This document shows, piece after piece, positions 38,873 to 48,600 of a stretch of 64,000 nucleotides of DNA. Both the position numbers and the translations under genes were made by a program. Origin of the DNA: Pseudomonas sp. gcc21 (GTDB lineage: Bacteria > Pseudomonadota > Gammaproteobacteria > Pseudomonadales > Pseudomonadaceae); NCBI RefSeq assembly GCF_012844345.1, contig NZ_CP051625.1, positions 3,596,001 to 3,660,000 of the forward strand, read 5' to 3'. A model generated the notes under the pieces. It ran no database searches and was not told the origin of the DNA. It worked only from the letters and a program-made list of their open reading frames with translations. Each line of letters starts with the position of its first letter. The stretch's first letter is position 1.

Positions 38873-39756
38873 GCCAGTCGGTTGAAGGTATCGACCTGAG
38901 CAGCTGGGTCGAACAGAGCGAAGTCTTTGAGTTTCAGGGCCACGCGCTGCGCTATTGGGAAGCAGGCGAGGGCGAGCCGCTGCTGTTGATCCACGGCTTT
39001 CCCTCCGGCTCCTGGGATTGGCAGCACCTGTGGCGGCCACTTGCGCAACGGTATCGGGTAATAGCCTGTGACATGCTCGGCTTTGGCTTTTCCGCCAAGC
39101 CCCGGGGGCACCGCTACAGCCTGATTGAGCAGGCAGACATCCAGCAGGCATTGATGACCCACCTCGGTATTCGCCGCTATCACGTGCTGGCGCATGATTA
39201 CGGCGACAGCGTGGCGCAGGAGCTGCTGGCGCGGGACGGGGCCGGGCCGTCGTTTCTGGCCAGCCTGTGTTTCCTCAACGGCGGCCTGTTTCCTGAAACG
39301 CATCGCCCGGTTCTGGTGCAGAAGCTGCTGATGAGCCCGTTCGGTTTTCTGGTTGGCAAGGGGTTCAATCAGGACAAGCTGAGGCAGAATTTCGGCCGTG
39401 TGTTCGGTCCGGATACGCAACCTTCGGAGCGCGAGCTTGCCGGATTCTGGGAGATGATAGCCTGTAACAACGGGCAGGCAATCATGCACCGGCTGATCCG
39501 GTACATGCCCGAGCGCAAGGTGCACCGGGATCGTTGGGTTATAGCCATGCAGAAGACTCGGGTGCCGATGCGGGTAATCGACGGCGCGGCAGATCCGGTT
39601 TCGGGAGCGCACATGGTTGCCCGGTATCGCGAGCTGATTACCCGGGCTGATACCGTCCTGCTGGACGGCATAGGTCATTATCCGCAGGTCGAGGCACCGG
39701 AGCAGGTGCTGGCGGCTTATCTGGACTTCCGTTCGGAAAAAGCTGAAGCGGCCTGA
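38869..39756 (+). CDS. Alpha/beta hydrolase resembling mammalian MEST/PEG1
   Basis: A 295-residue alpha/beta hydrolase with H-G-F-P near residue 42 and the nucleophile elbow A-H-D110-Y-G-D, so the nucleophile is Asp, as in epoxide hydrolases and haloalkane dehalogenases. H270 in G-H-Y-P completes the triad. The run H-D-Y-G-D-S-V-A-Q-E-L-L, then N-G-G-L-F-P-E-T-H-R-P and V-F-G-P-x-T-x-P-S-E, reads like animal MEST. TTG start inside the aldolase stop (TTGA). Substrate unknown; an epoxide or ester is possible. Confidence 0.85.
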   Translation: MSQSVEGIDLSSWVEQSEVFEFQGHALRYWEAGEGEPLLLIHGFPSGSWDWQHLWRPLAQRYRVIACDMLGFGFSAKPRGHRYSLIEQADIQQALMTHLGIRRYHVLAHDYGDSVAQELLARDGAGPSFLASLCFLNGGLFPETHRPVLVQKLLMSPFGFLVGKGFNQDKLRQNFGRVFGPDTQPSERELAGFWEMIACNNGQAIMHRLIRYMPERKVHRDRWVIAMQKTRVPMRVIDGAADPVSGAHMVARYRELITRADTVLLDGIGHYPQVEAPEQVLAAYLDFRSEKAEAA

Positions 39757-39775
39757 GCCACCTCTATGCGCAAAC

Positions 39776-39804
39776 ACGCGCCGCGAGCCCTGCGGCGCGT
39801 TTTT
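39776..39804 (+). terminator. Terminator between hydrolase and yaaA
   Basis: ACGCGCCGC (39776-39784) pairs with GCGGCGCGT (39792-39800) across 7 bases and is followed by Ts. It lies between two convergent genes and serves the plus-strand hydrolase. Confidence 0.85.
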
Positions 39805-39807
39805 ATT

Positions 39808-40584
39808 TCAGCGCTGTTCTTCGCGTAAAAAAACCAGGTTATCCGGTGATGAGCTGGCGGGGTCGAAGCGGTAACCGTCCAGGTCGAAATCCTTCAGCCC
39901 TTCGGGATCAGTCACCCGTTCCTTGATGACATAACGCGCCATCAGGCCGCGCGCTTTCTTGGCGTAGAAGCTGATGATCTTGTATTCGCCGTTCTTGCGG
40001 TCCTTGAATATGGTGTCGATCACTCGAGCCTTCAGCGCTCGCGGTTTCACCGCGCCGAAGTATTCCTGGGAAGCGAGATTCAGCACTATATCGTCGCCCT
40101 GCTCGGCAAGGTCCTTGTTCAGCGATTCGCTGATGCGTTCTCCCCAGAAGGCGTATAGATCCTTCCCGCGCGGGTTAGCCAGTTTGGTGCCCATCTCGAG
40201 GCGGTAGGGCTGCATCAGATCCAGCGGGCGAAGCAGTCCGTACAGGCCGGAGAGCATGCGCAGATGTTTCTGGGCGAAGTCGAAGTCCGCCTCGCTGAAA
40301 TCCTCGGCTGCCAGCCCGGTATATACATCACCCTTGAACGCCAGCAGCGCCTGCTTGCTGTTCTCTTTGGTGAACTTTTCACTCCAGCTGCCGTAGCGGG
40401 CAACATTGAGCGCGGCAAGCTTGTCCGACAGCTTCATCAGCTTGGCGATGTCCTGCACGGATTTGTCCTGCAGAATATCGATCAGCTCCTTGCTGTGCTC
40501 AAGGTGTCGCGGCAACGCGTGGCGCTTCGTTGTGGGCGGCGTTTCATAATCCAGGGTCTTGGCGGGGGATATCACCATCAGCAT
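39808..40584 (-). CDS. yaaA: Peroxide stress protein YaaA
   Basis: A 258-residue DUF328 protein: [11 protein letters not shown] at the N-terminus, F-K-G-D-V-Y-T-G-L near residue 84, and [12 protein letters not shown] near residue 111, where the DNA-binding helix-hairpin-helix-like fold lies. In E. coli YaaA limits intracellular iron and DNA damage during hydrogen peroxide stress. Stand-alone gene. Confidence 0.95.
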   Translation of the reverse strand: MLMVISPAKTLDYETPPTTKRHALPRHLEHSKELIDILQDKSVQDIAKLMKLSDKLAALNVARYGSWSEKFTKENSKQALLAFKGDVYTGLAAEDFSEADFDFAQKHLRMLSGLYGLLRPLDLMQPYRLEMGTKLANPRGKDLYAFWGERISESLNKDLAEQGDDIVLNLASQEYFGAVKPRALKARVIDTIFKDRKNGEYKIISFYAKKARGLMARYVIKERVTDPEGLKDFDLDGYRFDPASSSPDNLVFLREEQR

Positions 40585-40679
40585 GACAGACAGCTCCTCA
40601 TCACATAATGCCGGCCATTATGCCGGATGATGGGCGCAATCAAAGCTTATGCCGGTGATAGGCGGTGACTATGACGCCT

Positions 40680-40711
40680 CCGCAGGTGCCGGTCGATGCC
40701 GGCACCTGCGG
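40680..40711. terminator. Strong hairpin between PIN-PhoH and yaaA
   Basis: A perfect 13-bp stem, arms 40680-40692 and 40699-40711, with a 6-base loop. The flanking GGGGTTTT suits plus-strand termination; for the minus-strand PhoH gene it has no T-run but is still the likely 3' end structure. Confidence 0.6.
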
Positions 40712-40721
40712 GGTTTTCCTG

Positions 40722-42104
40722 TCAGAGGTGGGTTTCGGCGTACTCCGCCAGTATCGAACGCGGCACGCCCTGCAGGTGGATATGCACGCCGTGGGGGAAA
40801 TCCTTGAAGCATTCGGTGAGGTAGGTGAGACCCGAACTGGTGGCGTTCAGGTAAGGGGTATCGATCTGCGCCAGATTCCCGAGACATACCACCTTGGAGC
40901 CGGCGCCGGCGCGGGTGATGATGGTCTTGATCTGATGCGGGGTGAGGTTCTGGCTCTCGTCGATGATGATGAAGCTCTGCTGAAAACTGCGTCCGCGAAT
41001 GTAGTTGAGTGATTTGAACTGCAGGGGCACCCGGTCGAGTATGTAATCCACGCTGCCATGGGTGCACTCGTCATCCATGTGCAATGCCTCGAGGTTATCG
41101 GTGATGGCGCCCAGCCAGGGCTCCATTTTTTCCGCCTCGGTGCCTGGCAGGAAGCCGATGTCCTCGTCCAGTCCCTGGGTACTGCGGGTGGCGATGATCC
41201 GCCGGTAGGTCTTGCTGACCATGGTCTGCTCGATGGCGGCCGCCAGCGCCAGAATGGTTTTACCCGAACCGGCAGCGCCGGTAAGGTTGACCAGGTGAAT
41301 GTCCGGATCAAGCAAGGCCAGCATCGCCAGCGACTGGAATACGTCACGTGGGCGCAGACCCCATGCTTCCTGGTGCAACAACGGTTCCTGATGCAGGTCC
41401 TGCAACATCAGTCGTCCGCCCTCGCGGGATCTCACCCAGCCGACAAAGCCCTGCCCATCAATGATGAAGTCGTTGATGTGCAGGCCCGGAATAGGCGCAT
41501 TGAGTTCCACCTGATGCATGGTCCTGCCCATGCGCTGCTGGGTCTCGACCTTGGTCACGCCATCCCAGAAGGAACCCTCGATCTCATGATAGCCGCGCGC
41601 AAGCAGCGAGATATCATCGAGCAATTTGTCGGTCTGGTAGTCCTCGGCATCAATGCCGCATGCGCGGGCCTTGAGGCGCATGTTGATGTCCTTGGATACC
41701 AGTACGATGCGGTTGTCGGGGTGGCGCTGCTGAAGCTGGCACAGCTGGTTGATGATCTTGTTGTCGTTTATGTCGTTGGGCAGGCAGTGGGAGGGGATGG
41801 GTGCCTTGTCCATGAGTATTGCGAGGGTGCCGATGTTGCCGAGTTTACCGCGTTGAATGGGTACGCCTTGTTCAACCAGGTCGGGGGGAGAATCTGCCAG
41901 TGTGTGGTCTATCTGGCGTATGGCCTGACGACAATCTGCTGCTGTGCTGGTCTTGCCGGATTTCAGTTTGTCGAGTTCTTCCAGGACAGTCATCGGGATG
42001 ATGACGTGGTGTTCTTCAAAGTTCAGTACCGCATTGGGATCATGTATCAGGACGTTGGTATCTAGGACGTAGTAGGAGTGTCGGGTTGGTCCGGACGCTT
42101 CCAT
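40722..42104 (-). CDS. PIN domain-PhoH ATPase fusion (PhoH2-like)
   Basis: A 460-residue two-domain protein. An N-terminal PIN nuclease domain has the first acidic residue in V-L-D15-T-N-V-L. A C-terminal PhoH ATPase has Walker A G-A-A-G-S-G-K-T and Walker B F-I-I-I-D-E-S-Q-N. Such YlaK/PhoH2 proteins unwind and cut RNA, and in mycobacteria form part of a toxin-antitoxin pair (PhoAT-PhoH2). No small antitoxin gene is evident upstream here. About 475 bp of non-coding DNA precedes the gene. Confidence 0.93.
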   Translation of the reverse strand: MEASGPTRHSYYVLDTNVLIHDPNAVLNFEEHHVIIPMTVLEELDKLKSGKTSTAADCRQAIRQIDHTLADSPPDLVEQGVPIQRGKLGNIGTLAILMDKAPIPSHCLPNDINDNKIINQLCQLQQRHPDNRIVLVSKDINMRLKARACGIDAEDYQTDKLLDDISLLARGYHEIEGSFWDGVTKVETQQRMGRTMHQVELNAPIPGLHINDFIIDGQGFVGWVRSREGGRLMLQDLHQEPLLHQEAWGLRPRDVFQSLAMLALLDPDIHLVNLTGAAGSGKTILALAAAIEQTMVSKTYRRIIATRSTQGLDEDIGFLPGTEAEKMEPWLGAITDNLEALHMDDECTHGSVDYILDRVPLQFKSLNYIRGRSFQQSFIIIDESQNLTPHQIKTIITRAGAGSKVVCLGNLAQIDTPYLNATSSGLTYLTECFKDFPHGVHIHLQGVPRSILAEYAETHL

Positions 42105-42579
42105 ATGCCATCACCTCGCAGGCCGAATATACGTGGCTGTATCAGGTGCCGAATCTGCACCTGGCAGTCCGTAGGGCCGACTCTGGGGAGCCTGTCAGTA
42201 TCATGGGATCACCGTCAGGCTTCCGGTCGGTTAATTTGTGTATAGCGCAGGAAAGATGACATTCACAAGCACGAGAAAGATGTTTGTGAAATAAAACGGC
42301 AAATGGACAAGCGGCGATATTCAGCGGTTGCGTTTGCGCGCTATATTGGTGGGCCAGGTCGGGTCCAGGCATCAACTTAAATCTGCGTGGGCTGGCATTA
42401 TTTGGCTGGCCTGCAGCCAGATCGCCGCGGCGGTTCGGCGTTCCGATCGCGCCTCCCGCAATCAGTGCCAGAACTCCGAGCAATCTCCCAAAGTTTCAGT
42501 GCATTAATCGGAGTAATTTGTGGAGGGGCGACCCGCCGCGATTGGCGTCCGCAGGACGCCCTGTCTTTAATGCTCGCCC
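42105..42579. other. 475-bp gap between PIN-PhoH and rhlB
   Basis: I see no credible gene. At 42262-42290 TTCACAA and TTGTGAA form an inverted pair with a 15-base spacer, about 160-185 bp upstream of the PIN-PhoH start, possibly a regulator site. The remaining sequence has open frames on both strands that lack family features or ribosome sites. Confidence 0.5.
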
Positions 42580-44130
42580 TTAACGCCTACGCTGCCTATC
42601 CCCAGACGCCCTTGCCCGCTTGCGATTGGCTGCCGCCGCGGCGCCTTGCTCGGCTTCATTCGCATCGCTGGCTGCCTTTTCCTCAGCCGTCTGATTGCGA
42701 CGCGGCACGGGTTTCAGATACATCTCTTCAGGCGGCAGACATTCCAGTTTGCTACCGAGCATTTCCTCAATCGGTGGTACCTGGAACGCATCATCCTCCC
42801 CGGCGAAACTGATAGAGGTGCCCTTGGCCCCGGCGCGGCCGGTACGGCCGATGCGGTGCACGTAATCTTCGGGATCGTCCGGCAGGGTGTAGTTGATAAC
42901 ATGACTGATGCCATCGATGTGAATGCCACGGCCCGCCACATCTGTAGCGACCAACACCCGTAGCTTGCCATCGCGGAAATTATCCAGCGTACGGACCCGC
43001 TTGTGTTGTGGTACGTCACCCGATAGCTGCGCGGCGTTTATGCCGTCGCGTACCAGCCGTTCCTGTATGCGGCGAACCTCGTCCTTGCGGTTGGCAAATA
43101 CCATGACCCGCTCCAGTTCCAGCTGAGTGACCAGGTTGTAGAGCAGCGTGTACTTGTCCTTGCCGCTGACTGCATAGACCTTCTGGGTAATGTTTTCGGA
43201 AGCGGGGCGTTCAGGCTCGATTTCGACCACAGCCGGGTTGTCAGTCCATTGCTGGGCCAGATTCATTACGTCGTCACTGAAGGTCGCAGAGAACAGCAGT
43301 GTCTGCCGGTCGCCCTTGCGTGGAGTCTGGCGGATGATCTGGCGTACCTGCGGGATGAAACCCATGTCGAGCATGCGATCGGCTTCGTCGAGGATCAGCA
43401 CTTCTACCAGATCCAGATGGACTTCGCCGCGGTTGCAGAAATCCAGCAAACGCCCCGGCGTAGCGACCAGAATGTCGCAGTAACTCTTTTCCAGCTGGCG
43501 GATCTGTTTATCGAAATCCATACCGCCGACAAAGCCCATGACATTCAGCGAGCAATGCTTGGTCAGACCTTCGGCGTCGTTGGCTATCTGCATCACCAGC
43601 TCGCGAGTCGGCGCGATGATCAGCGCCCTTGGTTCGCCCATGAAGCGCTCGTCCGGCGGCGGTGTTTCCAGCAGCTGGGTGATGGTCGAGATAAGAAACG
43701 CAGCGGTTTTGCCGGTGCCGGTCTGGGCGCGGCCGATGGCATCATGACCTTTCAAGGTATTGCCCAGCACTGCTGCCTGAATCGGTGTGCAATAGCTGAA
43801 GCCCTGTTCGCTGATGGCGCGCATCAGGCTGTCAGGTAGCGGGAAATCATGAAAGCGTGTTTTGCCTTCCATCGGTTCCACGGTGAAGTCTGCGAGGGAC
43901 CAGGGCTTGGCTTCGACGGGTGCGGCCTGGTGTCGGGGACGCGGCACAGCGTCACGCTTGGGCTTGGGCTTGGGCTTGGGCTTGGGCTTGGGCGAAGCGG
44001 AGGATTCGGTGTTTGCCGCGTCCTTGGGCTGACGGGTTACCGGTGCGGCTTGAGGCGTTGCGGTGGCCGACTCGGCATGCGGCGCGGGCGTCTCTCCGGG
44101 TTTGAACAACTTCTTTAGTGCTTTGAGCAC
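42580..44130 (-). CDS. rhlB: ATP-dependent RNA helicase RhlB
   Basis: A 516-residue DEAD-box helicase. The N-terminal extension (1 to about 95) is low-complexity with six K-P repeats near residues 48-59. It is followed by [20 protein letters not shown] and H-R-I-G-R-T-G-R. The C-terminal tail is alanine- and arginine-rich. RhlB unwinds RNA for the degradosome. The long N-terminal extension is typical of Pseudomonas RhlB rather than E. coli. Confidence 0.93.
   Translation of the reverse strand: MLKALKKLFKPGETPAPHAESATATPQAAPVTRQPKDAANTESSASPKPKPKPKPKPKRDAVPRPRHQAAPVEAKPWSLADFTVEPMEGKTRFHDFPLPDSLMRAISEQGFSYCTPIQAAVLGNTLKGHDAIGRAQTGTGKTAAFLISTITQLLETPPPDERFMGEPRALIIAPTRELVMQIANDAEGLTKHCSLNVMGFVGGMDFDKQIRQLEKSYCDILVATPGRLLDFCNRGEVHLDLVEVLILDEADRMLDMGFIPQVRQIIRQTPRKGDRQTLLFSATFSDDVMNLAQQWTDNPAVVEIEPERPASENITQKVYAVSGKDKYTLLYNLVTQLELERVMVFANRKDEVRRIQERLVRDGINAAQLSGDVPQHKRVRTLDNFRDGKLRVLVATDVAGRGIHIDGISHVINYTLPDDPEDYVHRIGRTGRAGAKGTSISFAGEDDAFQVPPIEEMLGSKLECLPPEEMYLKPVPRRNQTAEEKAASDANEAEQGAAAAANRKRARASGDRQRRR
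43957..43992. repeat. Hexanucleotide tandem repeat (CTTGGG)x6 in rhlB
   Basis: Six perfect copies of a 6-bp unit, encoding six Lys-Pro pairs on the minus strand. Because the unit is a multiple of three, copy-number change would lengthen or shorten the linker without breaking the frame. Confidence 0.95.
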
Positions 44131-44264
44131 AGGCGTCTCTCGATCTGGCGTGTGAATAATATTTCGCCAGTGTAAAGCAAGCCTGTCGCTTAGCGAAGCC
44201 TTGGGCGCTTTGTCAACCAGCGCCCGCTAAAAAATGTTTTTATCGGATGGACAGGAGCCGCCTC

Positions 44265-44927
44265 CTAAAGCCCCAGGCGTTGATCCAGCCAGGCGCGTAT
44301 ATGAACTATCTCCTCGGGGCACACTTCGTGCGACATATCGTAGTCCCGCCAATGCACTGTGTGGCCCAGCGCCGCCAGGCGATCGTGGGCGTCGCGGCCC
44401 ATCGGTACGGGCAGTACGTCGTCATAGCGTCCATGGGCGAAGAATATGTCCAGCTGCGGATCGGCGGTTGCCTCTTTCAGCACAGCTTCCAGCGTCGGGC
44501 CATAAGTAGACAGTGCCATGATCCCGCCGAATGGCAGACAGCTCTCGATCGCGGCATGCAGTACCACGGCGCCGCCCTGGGAAAAGCCCGCAAGAATGAT
44601 GCGCTCGACGGAGATGCCTTGTTCGCGCTGCTCTTCGACCAGTTTAAGCACCGGGTGTACCGACTCGTCCATTTGCCCGGTATTGATGATACGTGCGGGT
44701 GCCAGGCCGAGAATGTCAAACCAGCAGGGCATCGGAAAGCCATTGTTGATCGTTACCGGTCGGGTAGGGGCCTGGGGGAAGATAAACCGGATGCCATGCC
44801 CGGGCGGTAACCGCAGAGCTTCAACCACCGGCACGAAATCGTACCGGTCAGCGCCCAGACCATGCAGCCAGATAACGCAGGCGTCTGCCTTGCCAGGTGG
44901 GTCGATGATCAATGGGGATTGGCTCAT
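44265..44927 (-). CDS. Carboxylesterase/phospholipase family serine hydrolase
   Basis: A 220-residue hydrolase: W-L-H-G-L-G-A-D near residue 20, elbow G-F-S116-Q-G-G, and acid and base at D169 and H200 (M-S-H-E-V). It matches the carboxylesterase 2 / acyl-protein thioesterase-like group (EstB of P. fluorescens). It is cytosolic with no signal peptide and would hydrolyse short acyl esters. It is downstream of the EF-P-like gene on the same strand. Confidence 0.92.
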   Translation of the reverse strand: MSQSPLIIDPPGKADACVIWLHGLGADRYDFVPVVEALRLPPGHGIRFIFPQAPTRPVTINNGFPMPCWFDILGLAPARIINTGQMDESVHPVLKLVEEQREQGISVERIILAGFSQGGAVVLHAAIESCLPFGGIMALSTYGPTLEAVLKEATADPQLDIFFAHGRYDDVLPVPMGRDAHDRLAALGHTVHWRDYDMSHEVCPEEIVHIRAWLDQRLGL

Positions 44928-44958
44928 GGTCGTTCTCCTTTATCAGCGCCTGGCCCGT

Positions 44959-45525
44959 TCAGGCCCGGGACATGAACTTGCCGGTGTCAGTATTGATACG
45001 GACGATTTCACCCGTGGCGAGGTATTCGGGAATCTGAATTTCGAGCCCGGTAGCGAAGCGGGCGGTCTTGGTGCGTGCGCTGGCCGAGGCGCCCTTGATG
45101 GCGGGGGGCGTTTCTTCGATGGCCATCTCCACAACCGCAGGCAATTCGACGCCGACCATGTTGCCCTCAACGATCAAACCGAACAATCCGGGTACGCCGT
45201 CGGCGAGATAGGGAATCTGCTCTTCGAGCTGGTCAGGGCTGAGCGTGAACTGGCTGAAGTCCTCATTATCCATGAAGGTGTAACCGTCAGCATCGCGATA
45301 TAGCAGCTGGACGGCGCGCTTCTGGAAATCGATGGGCGCGAGCATATCGTCACCGGTCAGGCTCTGATCCAGCTTCTGTTTGGTCTGTACATGGTTGAAG
45401 CGAACCTTGTACAGCGTCGTGCCACTGCGCGACGAAGGGCTTTTAACATCGATAGTCGAGACGATGTAAGGCTGGCCATTGATCTGAACGATCTGGCCTT
45501 TTTTCAGTTCTGAGGCTCTGGGCAT
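44959..45525 (-). CDS. yeiP: Elongation factor P-like protein YeiP (EfpL)
   Basis: A 188-residue three-domain EF-P paralogue. The domain I loop that reaches the peptidyl-transferase centre reads S-P-S-S-R33-S-G-T, the arginine-tipped form of the YeiP/EfpL group rather than the modified loop of EF-P. It ends I-N-T-D-T-G-K-F-M-S-R-A. It relieves ribosome stalling at proline and related motifs. Canonical efp is not in the window. Confidence 0.93.
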   Translation of the reverse strand: MPRASELKKGQIVQINGQPYIVSTIDVKSPSSRSGTTLYKVRFNHVQTKQKLDQSLTGDDMLAPIDFQKRAVQLLYRDADGYTFMDNEDFSQFTLSPDQLEEQIPYLADGVPGLFGLIVEGNMVGVELPAVVEMAIEETPPAIKGASASARTKTARFATGLEIQIPEYLATGEIVRINTDTGKFMSRA

Positions 45526-45613
45526 GGGGCTGACTCATGATTGATGCAGTCGGTATTCTGCAGTGGGCAAGCCGGCCGCTGCAAGCGTCTGCGCAGGCGG
45601 CCGTTCAGTGCTC

Positions 45614-48600
45614 TCAGGCGCCGTCCGGCCCGCGTTGATTCCATAGAGGCTGATCTTCGGCAACAGAAACCGCCCTGTCATGAGCCTGATCGGGCTGCGT
45701 CTCACCGTTGGCTGCGCGTTGTACAGGGCCGGCGGGCAGCGTCCGGCTGTTGATCAGTCGCTCCAGGCCTTCGCTGTTGCGCAGATTGATATCCAGCTGA
45801 CGGTAGGCGATAACGATACCGTGCTCGCGGAACTGCCGGTCGACTTCCCGGTTGATTTCATCAATGGCGAAGTTGCGGTCCATCAATTCGCGCACGTGGA
45901 TACGCAGTTCATGTTCCAGTCGGTGGTCGCCAAAATTCAGGAACAGCACCATGGGCTCAGGATCTTTGAGCACCCGTGGGTTGTCGTCGGCGATCTGCAT
46001 CAGCAGTTCCTTGGTCTTGGCCAGATCAGCGCCGTGAGCGATGCCCAGTTTCAGCGACACGCGGGTGATGGTGTCATCCAGTGACCAGTTGATCAGCTGC
46101 TCGGTGACGAAGGTCTTGTTGGGGACGATGATTTCCTTGCGATCAAAATCGGTAATGGTCGTCGCGCGGATGCGAATCTTGTTCACTGTTCCGGACAACG
46201 GGCCGATGGTCACCACGTCGCCGATGCGCACCGGTCGCTCGAACAGAATGATCAGCCCTGAAACAAAGTTGGCGAAGATTTCCTGCAGACCAAAACCCAG
46301 ACCGACACCCAACGCTGCGACCAGCCATTGCAGTTTGTTCCAGCTCACGCCCAGTGCTGACAGCGCAAAGAAAATGCCCGAGCTGACGATGGTGTAACTG
46401 AGCAGGGTGGTAATCGCATAACTGCTGCCCTGACGCAGCTCCATGCGCGACAGCACCAGCATTTCCAGCAGACCCGGCAGGTTGCGGCCGAAGGTGAAGG
46501 TGAGTGCGACGATGGTCAGCGCGCCGAGCAAATCGCCGGCGCTGATGGGCGCCATCTGCGGGTGGTCCGCGGTGCCAGCGTTGTACTCCCACATGGTCAC
46601 CGATTCCAGATAGGACGCAGCGCTGATCAGATCGGACCAGGTGAAATACACGAGCACGCTGAACAGAATGGTCAGGCCGAGTCGGGCCAGACGCAAGGAC
46701 TGTTGGTTGATCTGCTGAATGTCCATCTCGGGCACTTCGATAGTGGCTTCCGGTTCCGGATATTCGTGTGGTTGTTCGGCAGCCTGACGTTTGCTCAGTG
46801 CGCGCTGATAGGCAAGGCGACGGCCGGCGACGTTGAGGTTGCGCACCACGGTGCCCTCGAACAGCATCCAGAGGGTGATCAGGTAAAGGGTGCTGATGAA
46901 CCGGTCGGCCAGTTTGATTGCCGTGTAGTTGTAGCCCCAGGCGACAAGCCCGGCCAGCGCCAGCGGTGCCAGCGTCAGGATCAGCGCTGCCAGCAGGTGC
47001 AGCACGCGGGAGTCATACAGCGGCTCGCTGCGTTGCATCATCCGACCCAATAGCCAGGCCAGCCCGAGCATGCCAACCAGCATGAACAAGCGGCCCATGA
47101 CGTCGTCGCCAATCTGTTCGGGGAGGATTTCACCTATCGCGACGACCAGCACCAGCGGCAACAGAATCCACGCGGAGCGGCGCGTGAGGCGGCGCAGACG
47201 CGAAACCTGACCTGGCTCCCAGCGAAAATGCCGTGTGGCAATGCCCTGTGGGTCGAACACGCGATACAGCAGATGGATAATGAACCAGGCCAGCGCCAGC
47301 TCGCTCAGACCCTGACCCAGCGCGGGCATAGCCGGCTCATCACCCAGGCTCAACAACAAGCCCACAGATATCAGCACCATGGGTACCGGGATGATGGTTA
47401 GCGCCGTCAGCATCAATGCCCGCGGGGTGTGGTGCACGCTGTCGCGCCGGAAATGTCCGACGTCCTCGTGCAGATTGCGCAGCTGTTCACGCAGCGCAGG
47501 CAAACGCCAGTTATAGAAGCCCAGCATCAGGGCCAACAGGATCAGCCAGATGATATGGTCGAGCAGGATGTTGCCGAGTTTTTTCAGCTGTACCAGCGGG
47601 TCGATGACGTTCCACTGTTCCACCGCCTTGCGCGGCAGATCGAGCAGCCAGGCGCGATCCACCGGGCGGTTGCTGGCAACCCAGAAGAGTTGGTCATCAA
47701 TGCGGCGCTCCAGATCATCGCTGAGCTTTTCTACCTGGCGCTGGTTGATCTGCACGCTGATAGCCAGGCTCAGCAGGGTATTGATGTTGTCGCTCAGTTT
47801 GTCGACCAGGCTGATCCGGCTGCTCACCAGGCCTTCGAATTCGTCCTGCAGCTCTTCACGCTGCTCCTCCGGCAAACGGTTGATCAGGCGGTCGCGGTAG
47901 GCAGCCGGATTAACGATTTCGTCCCGTAGCTGGTTCAACTCAAACTGGCGTAGCCGCAGATCGGCAATCTGGTCGGCCAGAGTGGTGTCATATCGGACGT
48001 TGGGCAGCGCGGATTTCTGTTGATGCAGGATACGAGACAGCAGCACGCTGCCTTCCAGCACATCGATCTGCTGTTCCAGAGCGCTTTCAATCTGGCCGAG
48101 GCTGTCGACCTGTTGCTTGGTCTGGATGCCCTTGCGGGTAAGCTCGCCGACCTGAGTGGTAGCGCGGAGCAACTCCTCACTGAGCTGCCGGTTGATGGCG
48201 CCCTGATCGCTCAGTAACTGGTGATTGCTGGCCTGCAATGCCTGTTCGGTGGCTTCGGTGACCGTCTGCTCGGACTGGCTGCGACGTTTTTCATTGATCA
48301 CGTCCTGCAGGACCTGAATCTCGACTTCGAAACTGCTTATCTGTTGGGCCAGCAGGTCGCGCTGCTGTGCGGCCAGATCCTGAAGAATGTTGTTGGCTGA
48401 GAGACGCTGGCGCAGCAGGTCGCTTGAATACTGCAGGCTTTGCTGTTCGGCGCGCAGCAAACGAATGCGCGCCTGGTTTACCGGCGTCTCTCCCTCCCGC
48501 TGCAAAGCGCGGATCTGGTCGTTGAGTTCGTTTTCCCGGGTCTGGTTCCTGGAAATGCTGGCCTGGGTGCGCTCTGGTCGGGTTTGCGCGGCGATCAGCT

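Noticed and set aside
37949..39151. 400-codon minus-strand frame across the Crp/Fnr start and the aldolase
   Set aside because: Antisense to the class II aldolase and hydrolase genes, both with intact family motifs.
41058..42065. 335-codon plus-strand frame over PIN-PhoH
   Set aside because: Antisense shadow; PIN-PhoH has complete Walker motifs on the other strand.
42142..42483. 113-codon minus-strand frame in the gap upstream of PIN-PhoH
   Set aside because: No ribosome site, no family pattern and odd amino-acid composition; considered as a possible antitoxin but not supported.
42387..42812. Open plus-strand frame of 141 codons running from the gap into rhlB
   Set aside because: It overlaps the well-supported 3' end of rhlB, has no ribosome site and its product looks like antisense low-complexity sequence.
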